Below, piece by piece: positions 1 through 9,372 of a stretch of DNA of 64,000 nt. The first letter of the stretch is position 1. Each line of letters begins with the position of its first letter. This DNA is from G964020105 sp964020105 (GTDB lineage: Bacteria > Pseudomonadota > Alphaproteobacteria > WRAU01 > Hepatincolaceae). The stretch is taken from positions 248,001 to 312,000 of the forward strand of contig OZ026535.1 of NCBI GenBank assembly GCA_964020105.1, written 5' to 3'. The notes under the pieces were generated by a model, which saw only the letters and a list, made by a program, of their open reading frames with translations, searched no databases and was not told where the DNA came from. Made by a program: the position numbers and the translations under genes.

Positions 1-1
1 G

Positions 2-499
2 GGTATAAAGGTTGGGGATGTTCTCTTAAAGGTTGGGGAGGTTGATATAGATTCAATTTCTGCATTATCCTTCCTTATAGCTTCTCTTAACAGTGATAAT
101 CCACTTTATTTAAAGATATTAAGAAATACTAAAGAGATCACGGTAATTATCAAGCCTGAAGAACCAATGGATAATATTCAAAATGATAAAACTTTGATTA
201 CATTTGGAATGTTAAAAGGGCTTATTGTGGTGAATAATTCTTATTTCATTGCCAATGAAATAGGCTCAGATCTATCAATTTCTGGGGTAGTAGTTTATGA
301 TCTAGATAGGGCAAATTTTTTATCTCCACTTGGAGTGAAAAAAGGGGATCATATAGTTAGTGTTAATTCTAATAAAGTGGACAATGTGAAGTCTTTATTA
401 GGAATTTTAAAGACATTAGGTAGTGATAATAAAGTTACACTTGTGTTAAGAAGAAACAATACAGAGATTATTATTTCTTCAACTTATTCAGGAGGATAA
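2..499 (+). CDS. C-terminal part of a DegP/HtrA (Do) family periplasmic protease, truncated by the window edge
   Basis: The reading frame is open from base 2, so the start and the protease domain lie outside the window. What remains looks like two PDZ domains. The first retains a GIKVGDVLLKVGEVDI stretch, the typical 'GlxxGDVI..vnG' PDZ signature. The second has GVKKGDHIVSVNSNKVDN near the end. Two C-terminal PDZ domains are standard for Do-type serine proteases, which degrade or refold misfolded envelope proteins. The catalytic triad cannot be seen, so a protease-dead relative cannot be excluded. An internal ATG at 167 is not the true start because the upstream codons are clearly PDZ sequence. 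The next gene begins 3 nt downstream, so the two are probably cotranscribed. Confidence 0.75.
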   Translation, partial: GIKVGDVLLKVGEVDIDSISALSFLIASLNSDNPLYLKILRNTKEITVIIKPEEPMDNIQNDKTLITFGMLKGLIVVNNSYFIANEIGSDLSISGVVVYDLDRANFLSPLGVKKGDHIVSVNSNKVDNVKSLLGILKTLGSDNKVTLVLRRNNTEIIISSTYSGG

Positions 500-501
500 T
501 T

Positions 502-1185
502 GTGAAAAATTACATGGTGATAGTATTATTTTTTGGTTTGTTAACTAGTAAAGCTTTTAGTAAAACACATGCTATAGTTAGTGCTGGTTATGCTAAGACT
601 GATTATATAGCCACGACATCAAATACTCCTACAATTAACATAGATGCTTATGTACCAGTATTTTTAGATAATTTATATGTAGGCTTAGGAGTAGGTTATT
701 TATATGCTAATTTTGCTAAACAATCAGCTATGCTAACAAATTTCAATATATTAGGCAATGGATCAGAGAATGATGTTAAAGTATCATTAATACCAACATA
801 TTTAAGTGCAAAATATGAATATGTATTTCACAAAAATGCAGCTATTTTTTTTGAAAGTAGGATTGGTATTACTATTGGTAATAAAAATTATTATTCTTAC
901 ACATCTTTACAAAACAGTAATGGATTATGGGATCAGGATAGCAGAAGAGATAGAGCAGAATTACAGGCAAAAGTGCTTTATGGAGGATCTGTTGGCATGA
1001 AATTTTATGATAATTACTTAGTTTCATTGCATTATGAAAGTATTAATATGGAAAATAAGTATTATAAAGAACAATATATAGTTGATAATAGTGATAGATT
1101 TTGGAATATGGAATCCAGCAGTGTAGCAAAAAATAGGCTAAGTGTTATAGGACTACGTGTAGCATATATATTTGGTAGTAAGTAG
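502..1185 (+). CDS. Outer-membrane beta-barrel protein (small porin/OmpA-barrel type), 227 aa
   Basis: This GTG-start gene is preceded by AGGAGG six bases upstream, which decides the start. Residues 1-20 form a classic signal peptide (MKN then a hydrophobic run ending SKAFS-K). The rest alternates polar and aromatic residues in short strands such as AIVSAGYAKTDYIA, YVGLGVGYLYANF and LSAKYEYVFHKNAAIFFESR. It ends with RVAYIFGSK, close to the aromatic-terminated strand expected of barrels. It resembles the 8-strand surface antigen/OmpW-like barrels common in Alphaproteobacteria, but the exact family is not recognised. It follows the HtrA-type protease directly, which fits an envelope quality-control and cargo pairing (inference). 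Confidence 0.6.
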   Translation: MKNYMVIVLFFGLLTSKAFSKTHAIVSAGYAKTDYIATTSNTPTINIDAYVPVFLDNLYVGLGVGYLYANFAKQSAMLTNFNILGNGSENDVKVSLIPTYLSAKYEYVFHKNAAIFFESRIGITIGNKNYYSYTSLQNSNGLWDQDSRRDRAELQAKVLYGGSVGMKFYDNYLVSLHYESINMENKYYKEQYIVDNSDRFWNMESSSVAKNRLSVIGLRVAYIFGSK

Positions 1186-1186
1186 C

Positions 1187-2149
1187 TTGTCTGATAAGGT
1201 AATATATGTAATTATAACCATGAAGGATGATAATACTAGGCTTGATCGTTGGTTATTAGCAAACTATCAAAACTTAAATAATGCGCTAATTAATAAACTA
1301 ATTAGAACAGGACAAGTTAGAGTTGATAATAAAAAAGTGTCTAATAATTACCTATTATTAAAAGGTGATAGTGTAAGGGTTCCCCTTAATTTTGTTAATA
1401 CTTTTAGATATTTGAAGCCAATTGTTAAAACTATCAACATAAAAAAGTATAAAAAAGAGATAGATAATATCATTAAATCTGTCATTTATAAGGATGATGA
1501 TTTATTAATACTTAATAAGTGGAGTGGGCTGGCTGTTCAGGGCGGAACTAAAGTGAATTTTGATTTAACGCTTGCTTATGAATATTTAAAGTTCGAGGCA
1601 GAAGAGATACCACTTGGTGTACACCGTATAGATAGAGGAACCAGTGGTATCTTAATTTTGGCGCGACACAAACAAGCAGCAAAATATATGTTTGAATTAT
1701 TTAAACAGAAAAAAATCGAAAAAACTTATTATTGTTTAGTGTATCCTGTAGATGAAGGGATGAAAAAAGAAGGAATAATTGATGCCCCACTACTTAAAAC
1801 AATAGAAGATGAGTACATTGTTAAAGTTGATGAATTAGGTAAGCCTGCAATCACACAATATAAAGTGATTGATATAAAAAACAATGTGGGATTTTTAGAA
1901 GTCAAGCCAATTACTGGTAGAACTCATCAAATAAGAGTACATTTGTCAGAAGTTTTAGGTTACCCTATTGTAGGTGATTTTAAATATGGATTTAAAAGTG
2001 CTACAGAGTTAAATATAAATTTTAGAAAATTATATTTACATGCTGCTAAAATAGATTTTATATCCCCTAGTAATAAAAGGATTAATATAAGTGCTGAATT
2101 AGATCAAGAATTTAAGGATGCTATGGTAGTTTTAGGATTTTCATTGTAA
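1187..2149 (+). CDS. rluC: RluA-family 23S rRNA pseudouridine synthase (RluC type)
   Basis: It isomerises specific uridines in 23S rRNA to pseudouridine. An N-terminal S4 RNA-binding domain (TRLDRWLL...LIRTGQVRVDNKKV) covers about residues 13-60. The catalytic motif HRIDRGTSGILILA follows near residue 145, with the Asp of 'HRxDxxTSG' as nucleophile. The late motif GRTHQIRVHL is also diagnostic. I chose the TTG at 1187, right after the stop of the previous gene, because it gives MSDKVIYVIIT in line with the usual RluC N-terminus. The first ATG is at 1220 and would cut a strand that homologues keep. Length (320 aa) is normal. RluC versus RluD specificity cannot be decided by eye. Confidence 0.8.
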   Translation: MSDKVIYVIITMKDDNTRLDRWLLANYQNLNNALINKLIRTGQVRVDNKKVSNNYLLLKGDSVRVPLNFVNTFRYLKPIVKTINIKKYKKEIDNIIKSVIYKDDDLLILNKWSGLAVQGGTKVNFDLTLAYEYLKFEAEEIPLGVHRIDRGTSGILILARHKQAAKYMFELFKQKKIEKTYYCLVYPVDEGMKKEGIIDAPLLKTIEDEYIVKVDELGKPAITQYKVIDIKNNVGFLEVKPITGRTHQIRVHLSEVLGYPIVGDFKYGFKSATELNINFRKLYLHAAKIDFISPSNKRINISAELDQEFKDAMVVLGFSL

Positions 2150-2215
2150 GTTTTTTTGTTGATAAAATTATTAGTTCTGTTTAATTTTATGTTTATAAGA
2201 AGGTAGCTTAAAGTT

Positions 2216-3643
2216 CTACATAAAAACTATGGGGATCATTATATAAGAGTATAAACTTACTAAAATGATAGAAATTATATTTAAATATAACCCAGCTTTT
2301 ACAAATTCCATAATTTTTACGTGTCCAGAACCAAAAACTATCGCATTAGGCGGAGTGCCAACTGGGAGCATAAAGGCTAGAGATGCTGTAAATACTAAGG
2401 GAATAGTGATGCTGTATATATGAACACCGTATTCTATTGCAAATGAACCAAAAAGGGGCAAAAAAGTTGCACTTATGGCAGTATTACTGGTTAACTCAGT
2501 GAGGAATTTTAATAACACTGTTATGGAAGTTATTAAGCCAAATGTACCAATATCTTTTATGCCGGAAACGCTTTGTGCAAACCATACAGCTAAGCCAGTT
2601 TTCACAAATAAATCAGCTAAAGCAAGGCCACCACCAAGGAGTAAAATAATATCCCAAGGTAATCTATTTAAATCTTTAATAGTAACAATCGGTTTTTTTG
2701 GTGAGCAAGCCACCGGAAAAATAAATAAAATTAAGAGAGCAAGTACAGAAATAATTTCATCAGTTAAATTAATTCCTAAGATGGTGTTTATTTGTGGTCT
2801 TGCTATCCAAGAAAAGGCTGTAAGGATAAATACTATTAGCACAATTTTTGCAGAGAAAGACATTTTTCCCATATTTTTAAGTTCTTGCTTGAAATCAAAA
2901 TTCATATCTAAATCAGCTATCTTGTTCAGCTTAAACTGTCTTATTAAAATAAAATAAGCTATCAATAATATTATAAGAGCTAAGGGGAAAGCAAATATTA
3001 GCCACTGTAAAAAGGAAATACCATATTCAGCAGCTTGTTTTTCAAGAAAACCCTTTAACAAAATATTAGGAACAGAACCAACCAATGTCGCTGTGCCTCC
3101 AATACTAGCAGCATAAGCTATACCAATAAGCAGGGGTGAGGCAAACGCTCTAGTGTTATCACCTTTAATATTACTAATAAGAGCAAGGGCAATCGGTAAA
3201 AGAACAATTACAGTGGAAATATTAGACATCCACATACTTACAAAGGCAGAACCAAGCATAAAGGCTAAGATTTGCTTTTTAGGATTTTTCCCTACCTTAT
3301 TTAAGATAATCATAGCAATTCTTCTATGTAATCCCGTATTTTCTATGGATGCTCCTATTACAAAGCCACCAAGATATAAATATATGATTGGATGCGCAAA
3401 AGAAGTAGCAACACTACTAAGCGGCGATATCCCTACTAGCGGTGCATAGACTAGCGGTAATAATGCAGTAACGCCTAAGGGAATAGTTTCAAAACACCAT
3501 AATAATATCATCGACACTATTAATCCTAACATCTTCCAAGAGGCAGTGTTCATACCAAACATAGGTTCATTTAAAAGAACAAATATCATGATACTTATGC
3601 AACTAATAATTACCAATAAAAAACGATTCCTAGCTATCATCAA
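2216..3643 (-). CDS. DASS (SLC13-type) sodium/dicarboxylate symporter, paralogue 1
   Basis: This inner-membrane carrier of the divalent anion:Na+ symporter family imports C4-dicarboxylates such as malate, fumarate or succinate. It is 475 aa with about 11-12 hydrophobic segments. Family hallmarks include the paired SNT/TSNTAIS repeats (WMSNISTVIVLLP near residue 140 and ELTSNTAISATFLP near 390), which form the Na+/substrate clamp, and the signature MLPVGTPPNAIVFGSG. In the first repeat the motif reads SNIST rather than SNTST, a small deviation. It lies 32 bp behind its close paralogue and is the last gene of the fumC - malic enzyme - DASS - DASS operon on the minus strand. Confidence 0.85.
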   Translation of the reverse strand: MMIARNRFLLVIISCISIMIFVLLNEPMFGMNTASWKMLGLIVSMILLWCFETIPLGVTALLPLVYAPLVGISPLSSVATSFAHPIIYLYLGGFVIGASIENTGLHRRIAMIILNKVGKNPKKQILAFMLGSAFVSMWMSNISTVIVLLPIALALISNIKGDNTRAFASPLLIGIAYAASIGGTATLVGSVPNILLKGFLEKQAAEYGISFLQWLIFAFPLALIILLIAYFILIRQFKLNKIADLDMNFDFKQELKNMGKMSFSAKIVLIVFILTAFSWIARPQINTILGINLTDEIISVLALLILFIFPVACSPKKPIVTIKDLNRLPWDIILLLGGGLALADLFVKTGLAVWFAQSVSGIKDIGTFGLITSITVLLKFLTELTSNTAISATFLPLFGSFAIEYGVHIYSITIPLVFTASLAFMLPVGTPPNAIVFGSGHVKIMEFVKAGLYLNIISIILVSLYSYIMIPIVFM

Positions 3644-3675
3644 TTTTTCCCATCATGAAGTTTTTTTATAAAGGG

Positions 3676-5115
3676 TTACCAAGTAGCTGAAAATACTACA
3701 GGTATCATAAAATATGAATAAATAGTAACACAAATAATGGATATTATATTTAAATAAAATCCAGCTTTAAGTAGATCTGTTATTTTAACGTGACCGGAAG
3801 CAAATACTATAGCATTTGGCGGTGTCGCTACAGGCAACATGAAAGCTAATGAAGCACTAAGCGCCAATGGAATGGCTATATTATAAATATGAATGCCATA
3901 TTCTAATGCAAATGATCCAAAAAGTGGTAGAAAAGTTGCAGTAATAGCAGTGTTACTAGTTAATTCTGTTAGAAAAACCAACATTGTACTTATATAAGCT
4001 ATCATAGAAAAAGTTGGAATATCTTTGAACTCTGACAAGCTTTGTGCAAACCATGTTGCAAGTCCAGTTTTAACAAATAAATCAGCCAGTGCAAGACCAC
4101 CACCAAATAATAACAAGATATCCCATGGGAGTTTATTAAGATCTTTAAGGGTCACCGCAAATTCTTTTTTTGTAAAATCAATTGGGAATATGAAAAGTGT
4201 TAATAATGCAATCACAGATATTATTTCATCAGTAAGCATTATATTAAATGCAGTATTGATTTGTATTCTAAATATCCAACAAAAAGCTGTTAGTAGGAAA
4301 ATTGTAAGGACGATTTTCTCGGCTTTTGTTATTTTTCCTAACAGAGCTAATTCTCTTTTAAAATCAAAATTAACATTTAGATTTTTATTGTTGGTTACCT
4401 TAAACTGCTTTAATAGTACAAAATATGCCATAAATAACAACGCAGTGGCTAAAGGAGTAGCAAAAATCATCCAATGTAAGAAAGAAATACTGGATTCTAT
4501 AGCCTGTTTTTCTAAAAATCCCTTTAATAAAAGGTTAGGAGGAGTGCCGATTAAAGTAGCAGTACCACCAATACTGGCAGCGTAGGCTATTCCTATTAGA
4601 ACTGGTTTAGCAAAAGAATCAGGGTTTTTATGTTTTAAACTACCAATAACAGCTAAAGCAACAGGCAATAACATTATGACAGTAGAGGTATTTGATATCC
4701 ACATACTTATAAGAGCAGAAACACCCATAAAAGCTAACAACTGCTTCCTTGGATTGTTACCAACTGTACATAGGATAAGCATAGCAATCCTTTTATGCAG
4801 ACCTGTGTTTTCTATGGCAGCACCAATTATAAAACCACCCAAAAATAAAAATATTATTGGATGGGAAAATGATGCTGTAACAGCAGTGAGTTTTTCAAGC
4901 CCTACTAATGGTGCATAAACTATTGGCAATAACGCTGTTATCCCAAGAGGTATAACTTCAAAACACCACAGCAAAATCATAGGGATCACAAGCCCTAGCA
5001 TTTTCCAGACACCCTCAGACATACCAAACATAGGCTTATTTGTAAGGATAAAGATAACTATTAAAAGACTAATAGATAATATAATTGGAATTTTATTTTT
5101 AAATATACTACTCAT
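3676..5115 (-). CDS. DASS (SLC13-type) sodium/dicarboxylate symporter, paralogue 2
   Basis: It has the same fold and motifs as its neighbour at 2216-3643 and is similar along the whole length, so the two arose by tandem duplication. Here both clamp repeats are canonical: MWISNTSTVIMLLP near residue 140 and ELTSNTAITATFLP near 395. The signature MLPVATPPNAIVFASG follows. Length is 479 aa with about 11-12 membrane segments. It starts 21 bp after the malic enzyme stop, implying cotranscription and a direct supply of dicarboxylate to fumarase and malic enzyme. Divergence between the copies may reflect different substrates, for example fumarate/malate versus citrate or tartrate (inference). Confidence 0.85.
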   Translation of the reverse strand: MSSIFKNKIPIILSISLLIVIFILTNKPMFGMSEGVWKMLGLVIPMILLWCFEVIPLGITALLPIVYAPLVGLEKLTAVTASFSHPIIFLFLGGFIIGAAIENTGLHKRIAMLILCTVGNNPRKQLLAFMGVSALISMWISNTSTVIMLLPVALAVIGSLKHKNPDSFAKPVLIGIAYAASIGGTATLIGTPPNLLLKGFLEKQAIESSISFLHWMIFATPLATALLFMAYFVLLKQFKVTNNKNLNVNFDFKRELALLGKITKAEKIVLTIFLLTAFCWIFRIQINTAFNIMLTDEIISVIALLTLFIFPIDFTKKEFAVTLKDLNKLPWDILLLFGGGLALADLFVKTGLATWFAQSLSEFKDIPTFSMIAYISTMLVFLTELTSNTAITATFLPLFGSFALEYGIHIYNIAIPLALSASLAFMLPVATPPNAIVFASGHVKITDLLKAGFYLNIISIICVTIYSYFMIPVVFSATW

Positions 5116-5136
5116 GCTCTACCATCAAGTTAGATG

Positions 5137-6333
5137 TTAATCTCTTGTAACTTTAGTATTTATAGCAGCTTGCTTGACCGCTTTTGCAACTAATTTAGGA
5201 ACATCAAGATTAAAAGGTGAGGGTACAATAAAATCTTCTCTTAAATCTTTTTCATTAATAGAATCAGCAATTGCAGTAATTGCAGCTGAAATCATTTCCT
5301 GATTAATAGTTGTTGCTTTAGCGTCAAGGGCTCCTCTGAAAATACCAGGAAAAGCCAATATATTATTAATTTGATTAGGATAATCAGATCTTCCAGTTCC
5401 AACAATTTTAGCTCCAGCTTTTTTTGCCATAGTAGGATCAATCTCAGGAGTAGGATTTGCCATAGCAAAAATAATAGGATCTTTATTCATCTTGGTAATC
5501 ATTTCTTCAGATACTATACCCCCTTTAGATACTCCAATAAAAACATCTGCTCCCTCCATAATTTCCCCTAAGCTACCATTTTTAAAAATGTAATCTGAAT
5601 CCATATACTTTAATAAACTCTTAGTTAAAAAATCATACTCTGCGGCCCTTGGATTATCTTTATGCAAAGCTCCCTTCATATTAAATGCTCTTATTTTTTT
5701 AATGCCTAAATAATGCAAATTCTTAATTATACTGCTACCGGCAGCTCCAGTACCAGCAACAGTAACAATAAAATCTTCTAATTTTCTACCCAATAATTTA
5801 GCAGCATTTTTAAGGGCTGCTGATACAACTATTGCTGTGCCATGCTGATCATCATGAAACACCGGAATAGAAAGCTCCCTAATAAGAGTTGTCTCTATTT
5901 CCACGCATCTAGGTGCTGAAATATCTTCCAAATGAATGCCACCAAAAGATGGTGCTATCAATTTACAAAAATTTATAATCTCTTGTGTATCTTTTGTGTC
6001 AATACATATAGGCACAGCGTCCACATTGCCAAATTTTTTTAACAAAATAGCCTTCCCTTCCATAACAGGCAATCCAGCAGTTGGCCCAATATCACCAAGA
6101 CCTAAAACAGCGCTGCCATCAGATACAATTGCAACCGAGTTAGCTTTATTAGTATAAATGTATGCTTTATTTACATCTTTCTGTATTTCAAGGCACGGCT
6201 CTGCAACACCTGGAGAGTAATATAACGATAAATCTTCTTGTGTATCAAGTGGTACCTTAGGCAATATCTCCCATTTGCCATTATACTTTTTATGTAATTC
6301 TAAAGCTCTTTTATATAAATCTTTATCTGACAT
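5137..6333 (-). CDS. maeB: Malic enzyme (oxidative decarboxylation of malate to pyruvate), short form
   Basis: It converts malate + NAD(P)+ to pyruvate + CO2. Visible features are the N-terminal motif LYYSPGVAEPC, the catalytic region VSDGSAVLGLGDIGPTAGLPVMEGKA, the metal-binding stretch with EDISAPRC, and the Rossmann fingerprint GTGAAGSSIIKNL. At 398 aa it lacks the C-terminal phosphotransacetylase-like domain of full MaeB (about 750 aa), so it resembles the short bacterial/archaeal malic enzymes. The symbol is given loosely and cofactor preference is unknown. It sits between fumC (45 bp upstream) and the two dicarboxylate carriers, so the operon spells uptake, fumarate hydration, then pyruvate formation. 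Confidence 0.85.
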   Translation of the reverse strand: MSDKDLYKRALELHKKYNGKWEILPKVPLDTQEDLSLYYSPGVAEPCLEIQKDVNKAYIYTNKANSVAIVSDGSAVLGLGDIGPTAGLPVMEGKAILLKKFGNVDAVPICIDTKDTQEIINFCKLIAPSFGGIHLEDISAPRCVEIETTLIRELSIPVFHDDQHGTAIVVSAALKNAAKLLGRKLEDFIVTVAGTGAAGSSIIKNLHYLGIKKIRAFNMKGALHKDNPRAAEYDFLTKSLLKYMDSDYIFKNGSLGEIMEGADVFIGVSKGGIVSEEMITKMNKDPIIFAMANPTPEIDPTMAKKAGAKIVGTGRSDYPNQINNILAFPGIFRGALDAKATTINQEMISAAITAIADSINEKDLREDFIVPSPFNLDVPKLVAKAVKQAAINTKVTRD

Positions 6334-6378
6334 TTTTTTCCTCTTCTTTTAACTATATTTTTTATCTACAACTACTAA

Positions 6379-7767
6379 TTATACAATCATGTCCTTAGGA
6401 TTCACCCATAAATCAAACTCCTCACTACTACAATAACCTAAGTGTAGAATTGCCTCCTTAAGTGTTAATTTATCCTTATGGGCTAATTTAGCAGCGCTAG
6501 CAGCTTTATCATAACCAATATGTTTAGTTAAGGCAGTTACTAGCATCAATGATTGACCCATAAGATGTTCCATATGTGTATTATTCGGCTTTAAATCTTT
6601 AAGACAGTAAGCAACAAAACCATTTATTGCTACGCTTAATATAGCTATTGAATGTAAAATATTATATATAATTAAAGGCTTATAAGCATTCAACTCAAGA
6701 TGTCCTTGCATTCCACCTAAAGATACAGCATAATTATTGCCCATTACTTGAGCGCATACCATAGTCAAGGCCTCTATTTGTGTTGGATTAACTTTCCCTG
6801 GCATTATAGAGGAGCCTGGTTCATTTTCCGGTAAAACTAGCTCTCCTATGCCAGCCCTAGGGCCACAAGAAAGCAATCTGATATCATTTGCTATCTTTGT
6901 TAGTGCCACAGCCACAGTATTTAGTGTCCCAGAGAAATTAACTAAGTCATCATGAGTTGCAATAGCGTAAAACTTATTAGGAGCGCTTTTAAAATTAATT
7001 TTAGTTAAACTACCTATCTCCTTAATGAAAAGCTCTACAAACCCCTTTGGACAGTTGATACCTGTTCCAACTGCAGTTGCTCCCTGCGCTAAATAAAATA
7101 CTTCTTCCATAGCTACCACAAGCCTTGTTTTGGCATTTTCAACTTGTGTAAGATAACCAGAAAATTCTTGCCCCAATGTTATTGGAGTAGCATCTTGTAA
7201 GTGTGTTCTACCAATTTTTATTAAATCTTTGTATTCAATAGTTTTCTTACTTAATTCTTCAATTAGTAAATCTAAAGCAGGTAGCAATGCTTTAGTTGTT
7301 GAGAGAACAGTTGCAATATTCATGGCTGTTGGAAATACGTCATTGGAAGATTGGCTAGCATTGACGTGATCATTAGGATGTACAGGTTTTTTTGAACCTT
7401 TCTTGCCACCTAACATTTCTATTGCCCTATTACTTAATACCTCATTTACATTCATATTACTCTGAGTGCCAGAACCCGTTTGCCATACAGATAAAGGAAA
7501 GTTACTATTTAGTTTGCCACTCAAAGCTTCTAATCCAGCCTTAACTATAGCCTCAGCCACATCTTTACCTATGACCTTAAGCTCACAATTTGCTTTTGCT
7601 GCTGCTATTTTTATCAGCAATAAGCTATCTATCAATACTTTGGGTAAAACATCAGCATCTACTCTAAAGTAATGCAAAGATCTTTCTGTCTGTGCACCCC
7701 AATACTTATCTTCTTGAACTTCAATCGCCCCCATGGCGTCGCTCTCTAATCTAGTTGACTTCGACAT
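6379..7767 (-). CDS. fumC: Class II fumarase FumC
   Basis: It catalyses reversible hydration of fumarate to malate (iron-independent, homotetrameric, cytosolic). The superfamily signature GSSIMPGKVNP is present near residues 318-328. The conserved segments GSGTQSNMNVNEV and IGRTHLQDATPITLGQEF, which build the shared active site, are also there. Length (462 aa) is normal. The start has AAGG seven or so bases upstream of the ATG. It is the first gene of the minus-strand operon and is divergent from mgtE across a 203-bp AT-rich spacer. It could serve the TCA cycle as well as use of imported fumarate. Confidence 0.92.
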   Translation of the reverse strand: MSKSTRLESDAMGAIEVQEDKYWGAQTERSLHYFRVDADVLPKVLIDSLLLIKIAAAKANCELKVIGKDVAEAIVKAGLEALSGKLNSNFPLSVWQTGSGTQSNMNVNEVLSNRAIEMLGGKKGSKKPVHPNDHVNASQSSNDVFPTAMNIATVLSTTKALLPALDLLIEELSKKTIEYKDLIKIGRTHLQDATPITLGQEFSGYLTQVENAKTRLVVAMEEVFYLAQGATAVGTGINCPKGFVELFIKEIGSLTKINFKSAPNKFYAIATHDDLVNFSGTLNTVAVALTKIANDIRLLSCGPRAGIGELVLPENEPGSSIMPGKVNPTQIEALTMVCAQVMGNNYAVSLGGMQGHLELNAYKPLIIYNILHSIAILSVAINGFVAYCLKDLKPNNTHMEHLMGQSLMLVTALTKHIGYDKAASAAKLAHKDKLTLKEAILHLGYCSSEEFDLWVNPKDMIV

Positions 7768-7909
7768 AATCCTTTCTACACCACTTATATAAAGTTAAAA
7801 CATACAATATGTAACATATTATAAAATATAATAACTAAATATACAAACATAAAGTTATAAATGACTGAAAAATTCAATACAGCTCTTATTGTAAGAATAA
7901 GTAAATAGT

Positions 7910-7938
7910 TTGAAAGTACCTTTATCTTGCTGTATAAT
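7910..7938 (+). promoter_or_regulatory. Sigma70-type promoter for mgtE
   Basis: TTGAAA (7910-7915), a 17-base spacer, then a perfect TATAAT (7933-7938). Transcription would start near 7945, giving a leader of only about 25 bases before the GTG start at 7971. That leaves no room for a magnesium riboswitch. Confidence 0.6.
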
Positions 7939-7970
7939 AGTTTACCATATTATTTGATAACAGGCCAATT

Positions 7971-9368
7971 GTGAAGATAAAAGATAAAGATTTTGTTATT
8001 AATACAACTGTTTTACAAGAAGATTCTCTTTATGATCACGTACTAGATTTAATTAGTAGAGGTGATCTTTCTGAGGTATCTAGGTTATTTATTGAAGATA
8101 TTCACGTATCAGAAGTAGTGAATATCTTAGAGAGTTTAGATAAGGATGCTCGTAATTCTTTGATAGAGTTTTTACCAGAGGATTTTTATAAAGATACTAT
8201 TACCTGGATGCCCACTTTCCTTGTGCAAGAAATATTGGATATAAAAGGTTTAGAGTTTATAGTTTCTTTAATTCAGGAAAATAAAGATACTGATTTCCCA
8301 TATTTTATAGTAAAAGATTTAGATAATGAAGATAAACATCTAATTTTGGACGCTATTTCTTTATACAAAAGAAAAGCTGTTGAGAAAAAACTTAACTATC
8401 CTAAAGATAGTGCTGGTAGATTGATGCAAGGCATTTTTATTAGTGTTTTAAAAGACTGGAAAGTAGCACAATGTCTTAATTATATCAATGAAATACAAAA
8501 AGTTAGCTCTTTTGATATCAGTAATACCTATGATGTATTTATAACTGATGATAAAGGTATTGCCTATGGTATGGTTTCTTTAGCTAAATTATGTATGTCA
8601 GCTAAAGATAGCAATATTATGGATTTGAAAAGTGATAATTTTAGAGCAATTGATACCAATGTAGATCAAGAAGAGGTAGCTTTACTTTTTAGAAAAAGAG
8701 GATTTTTAAGTGTTGCGGTTATTAATGACGCTGGATTTCTTGTTGGCAGTATTACTATTGATGATATTATAGATGTAATATATCAGGAAACACAAGAAGA
8801 TCTGCTCTTAGTGAGTGGAGTGCAGAATGAGTCCTTAGGTCGATACAAAACAATATTTTATGTTTCTAAGAGCAGATTAAAATGGTTATCTTTTAATTTC
8901 ATAGAAGCGCTTATGATACCTCTTATAGTAACGGTGTTTTCAGATATACTATCAACGCACGTCATTTTAGCTGCTTTGATACAGTTTGTTGTGGCTTTGG
9001 GCGGTAACGCCGGTATGCAGAGTCTTGCTGTTACCTTAAGAGGATTAACTCTAAAACTTATCACTAAAACCAATGTATGGAGTCAGATAGGTAAGGAGAT
9101 TTCCATAGCTTGTATTAATGGCTTAATTTTAGGATTAATAGGTTATCTTTGGGGTTCTTTTTGGGGCGAAGGCATGATAATAGGTTTAATAACTTTCATA
9201 GCAGTATTTATCAATATTTTACTTGGAACTTTTTTTGGTACATTATATCCAATTGCCCTTAAAAAATTTGGTATAGATCCTGCCATTGCTTCTTCTGTTT
9301 GTGTTACTACCTCAACTGATATTGTGGGTTTCTTTTTTGTACTTCTAGTTGCCACTTTAATGCTATAA
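7971..9368 (+). CDS. mgtE: MgtE magnesium channel/transporter
   Basis: It is a Mg2+-gated Mg2+ channel of the inner membrane. The N-terminal superhelical sensor domain covers about residues 20-140. A CBS pair follows (about 145-270, with AGRLMQG.FISV and DDIIDVIYQE). Five membrane helices occupy about residues 300-465, with the pore motif region ALGGNAGMQSLAVTLRGL and the C-terminal ASSVCVTTSTDIVGFF. Length is 465 aa, normal for the family. The start is GTG with only a weak ribosome-binding site but a strong promoter just upstream. It converges with lptF, with only 4 bp between the stops. Confidence 0.9.
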   Translation: MKIKDKDFVINTTVLQEDSLYDHVLDLISRGDLSEVSRLFIEDIHVSEVVNILESLDKDARNSLIEFLPEDFYKDTITWMPTFLVQEILDIKGLEFIVSLIQENKDTDFPYFIVKDLDNEDKHLILDAISLYKRKAVEKKLNYPKDSAGRLMQGIFISVLKDWKVAQCLNYINEIQKVSSFDISNTYDVFITDDKGIAYGMVSLAKLCMSAKDSNIMDLKSDNFRAIDTNVDQEEVALLFRKRGFLSVAVINDAGFLVGSITIDDIIDVIYQETQEDLLLVSGVQNESLGRYKTIFYVSKSRLKWLSFNFIEALMIPLIVTVFSDILSTHVILAALIQFVVALGGNAGMQSLAVTLRGLTLKLITKTNVWSQIGKEISIACINGLILGLIGYLWGSFWGEGMIIGLITFIAVFINILLGTFFGTLYPIALKKFGIDPAIASSVCVTTSTDIVGFFFVLLVATLML

Positions 9369-9372
9369 TTAA

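Noticed and set aside
2475..4918. Plus-strand ORFs of 80-186 codons across the DASS genes
   Set aside because: They are antisense shadows of well-conserved membrane transporters.
7768..7970. Magnesium riboswitch upstream of mgtE
   Set aside because: The promoter sits so close to the start that the leader is only about 25 nt.
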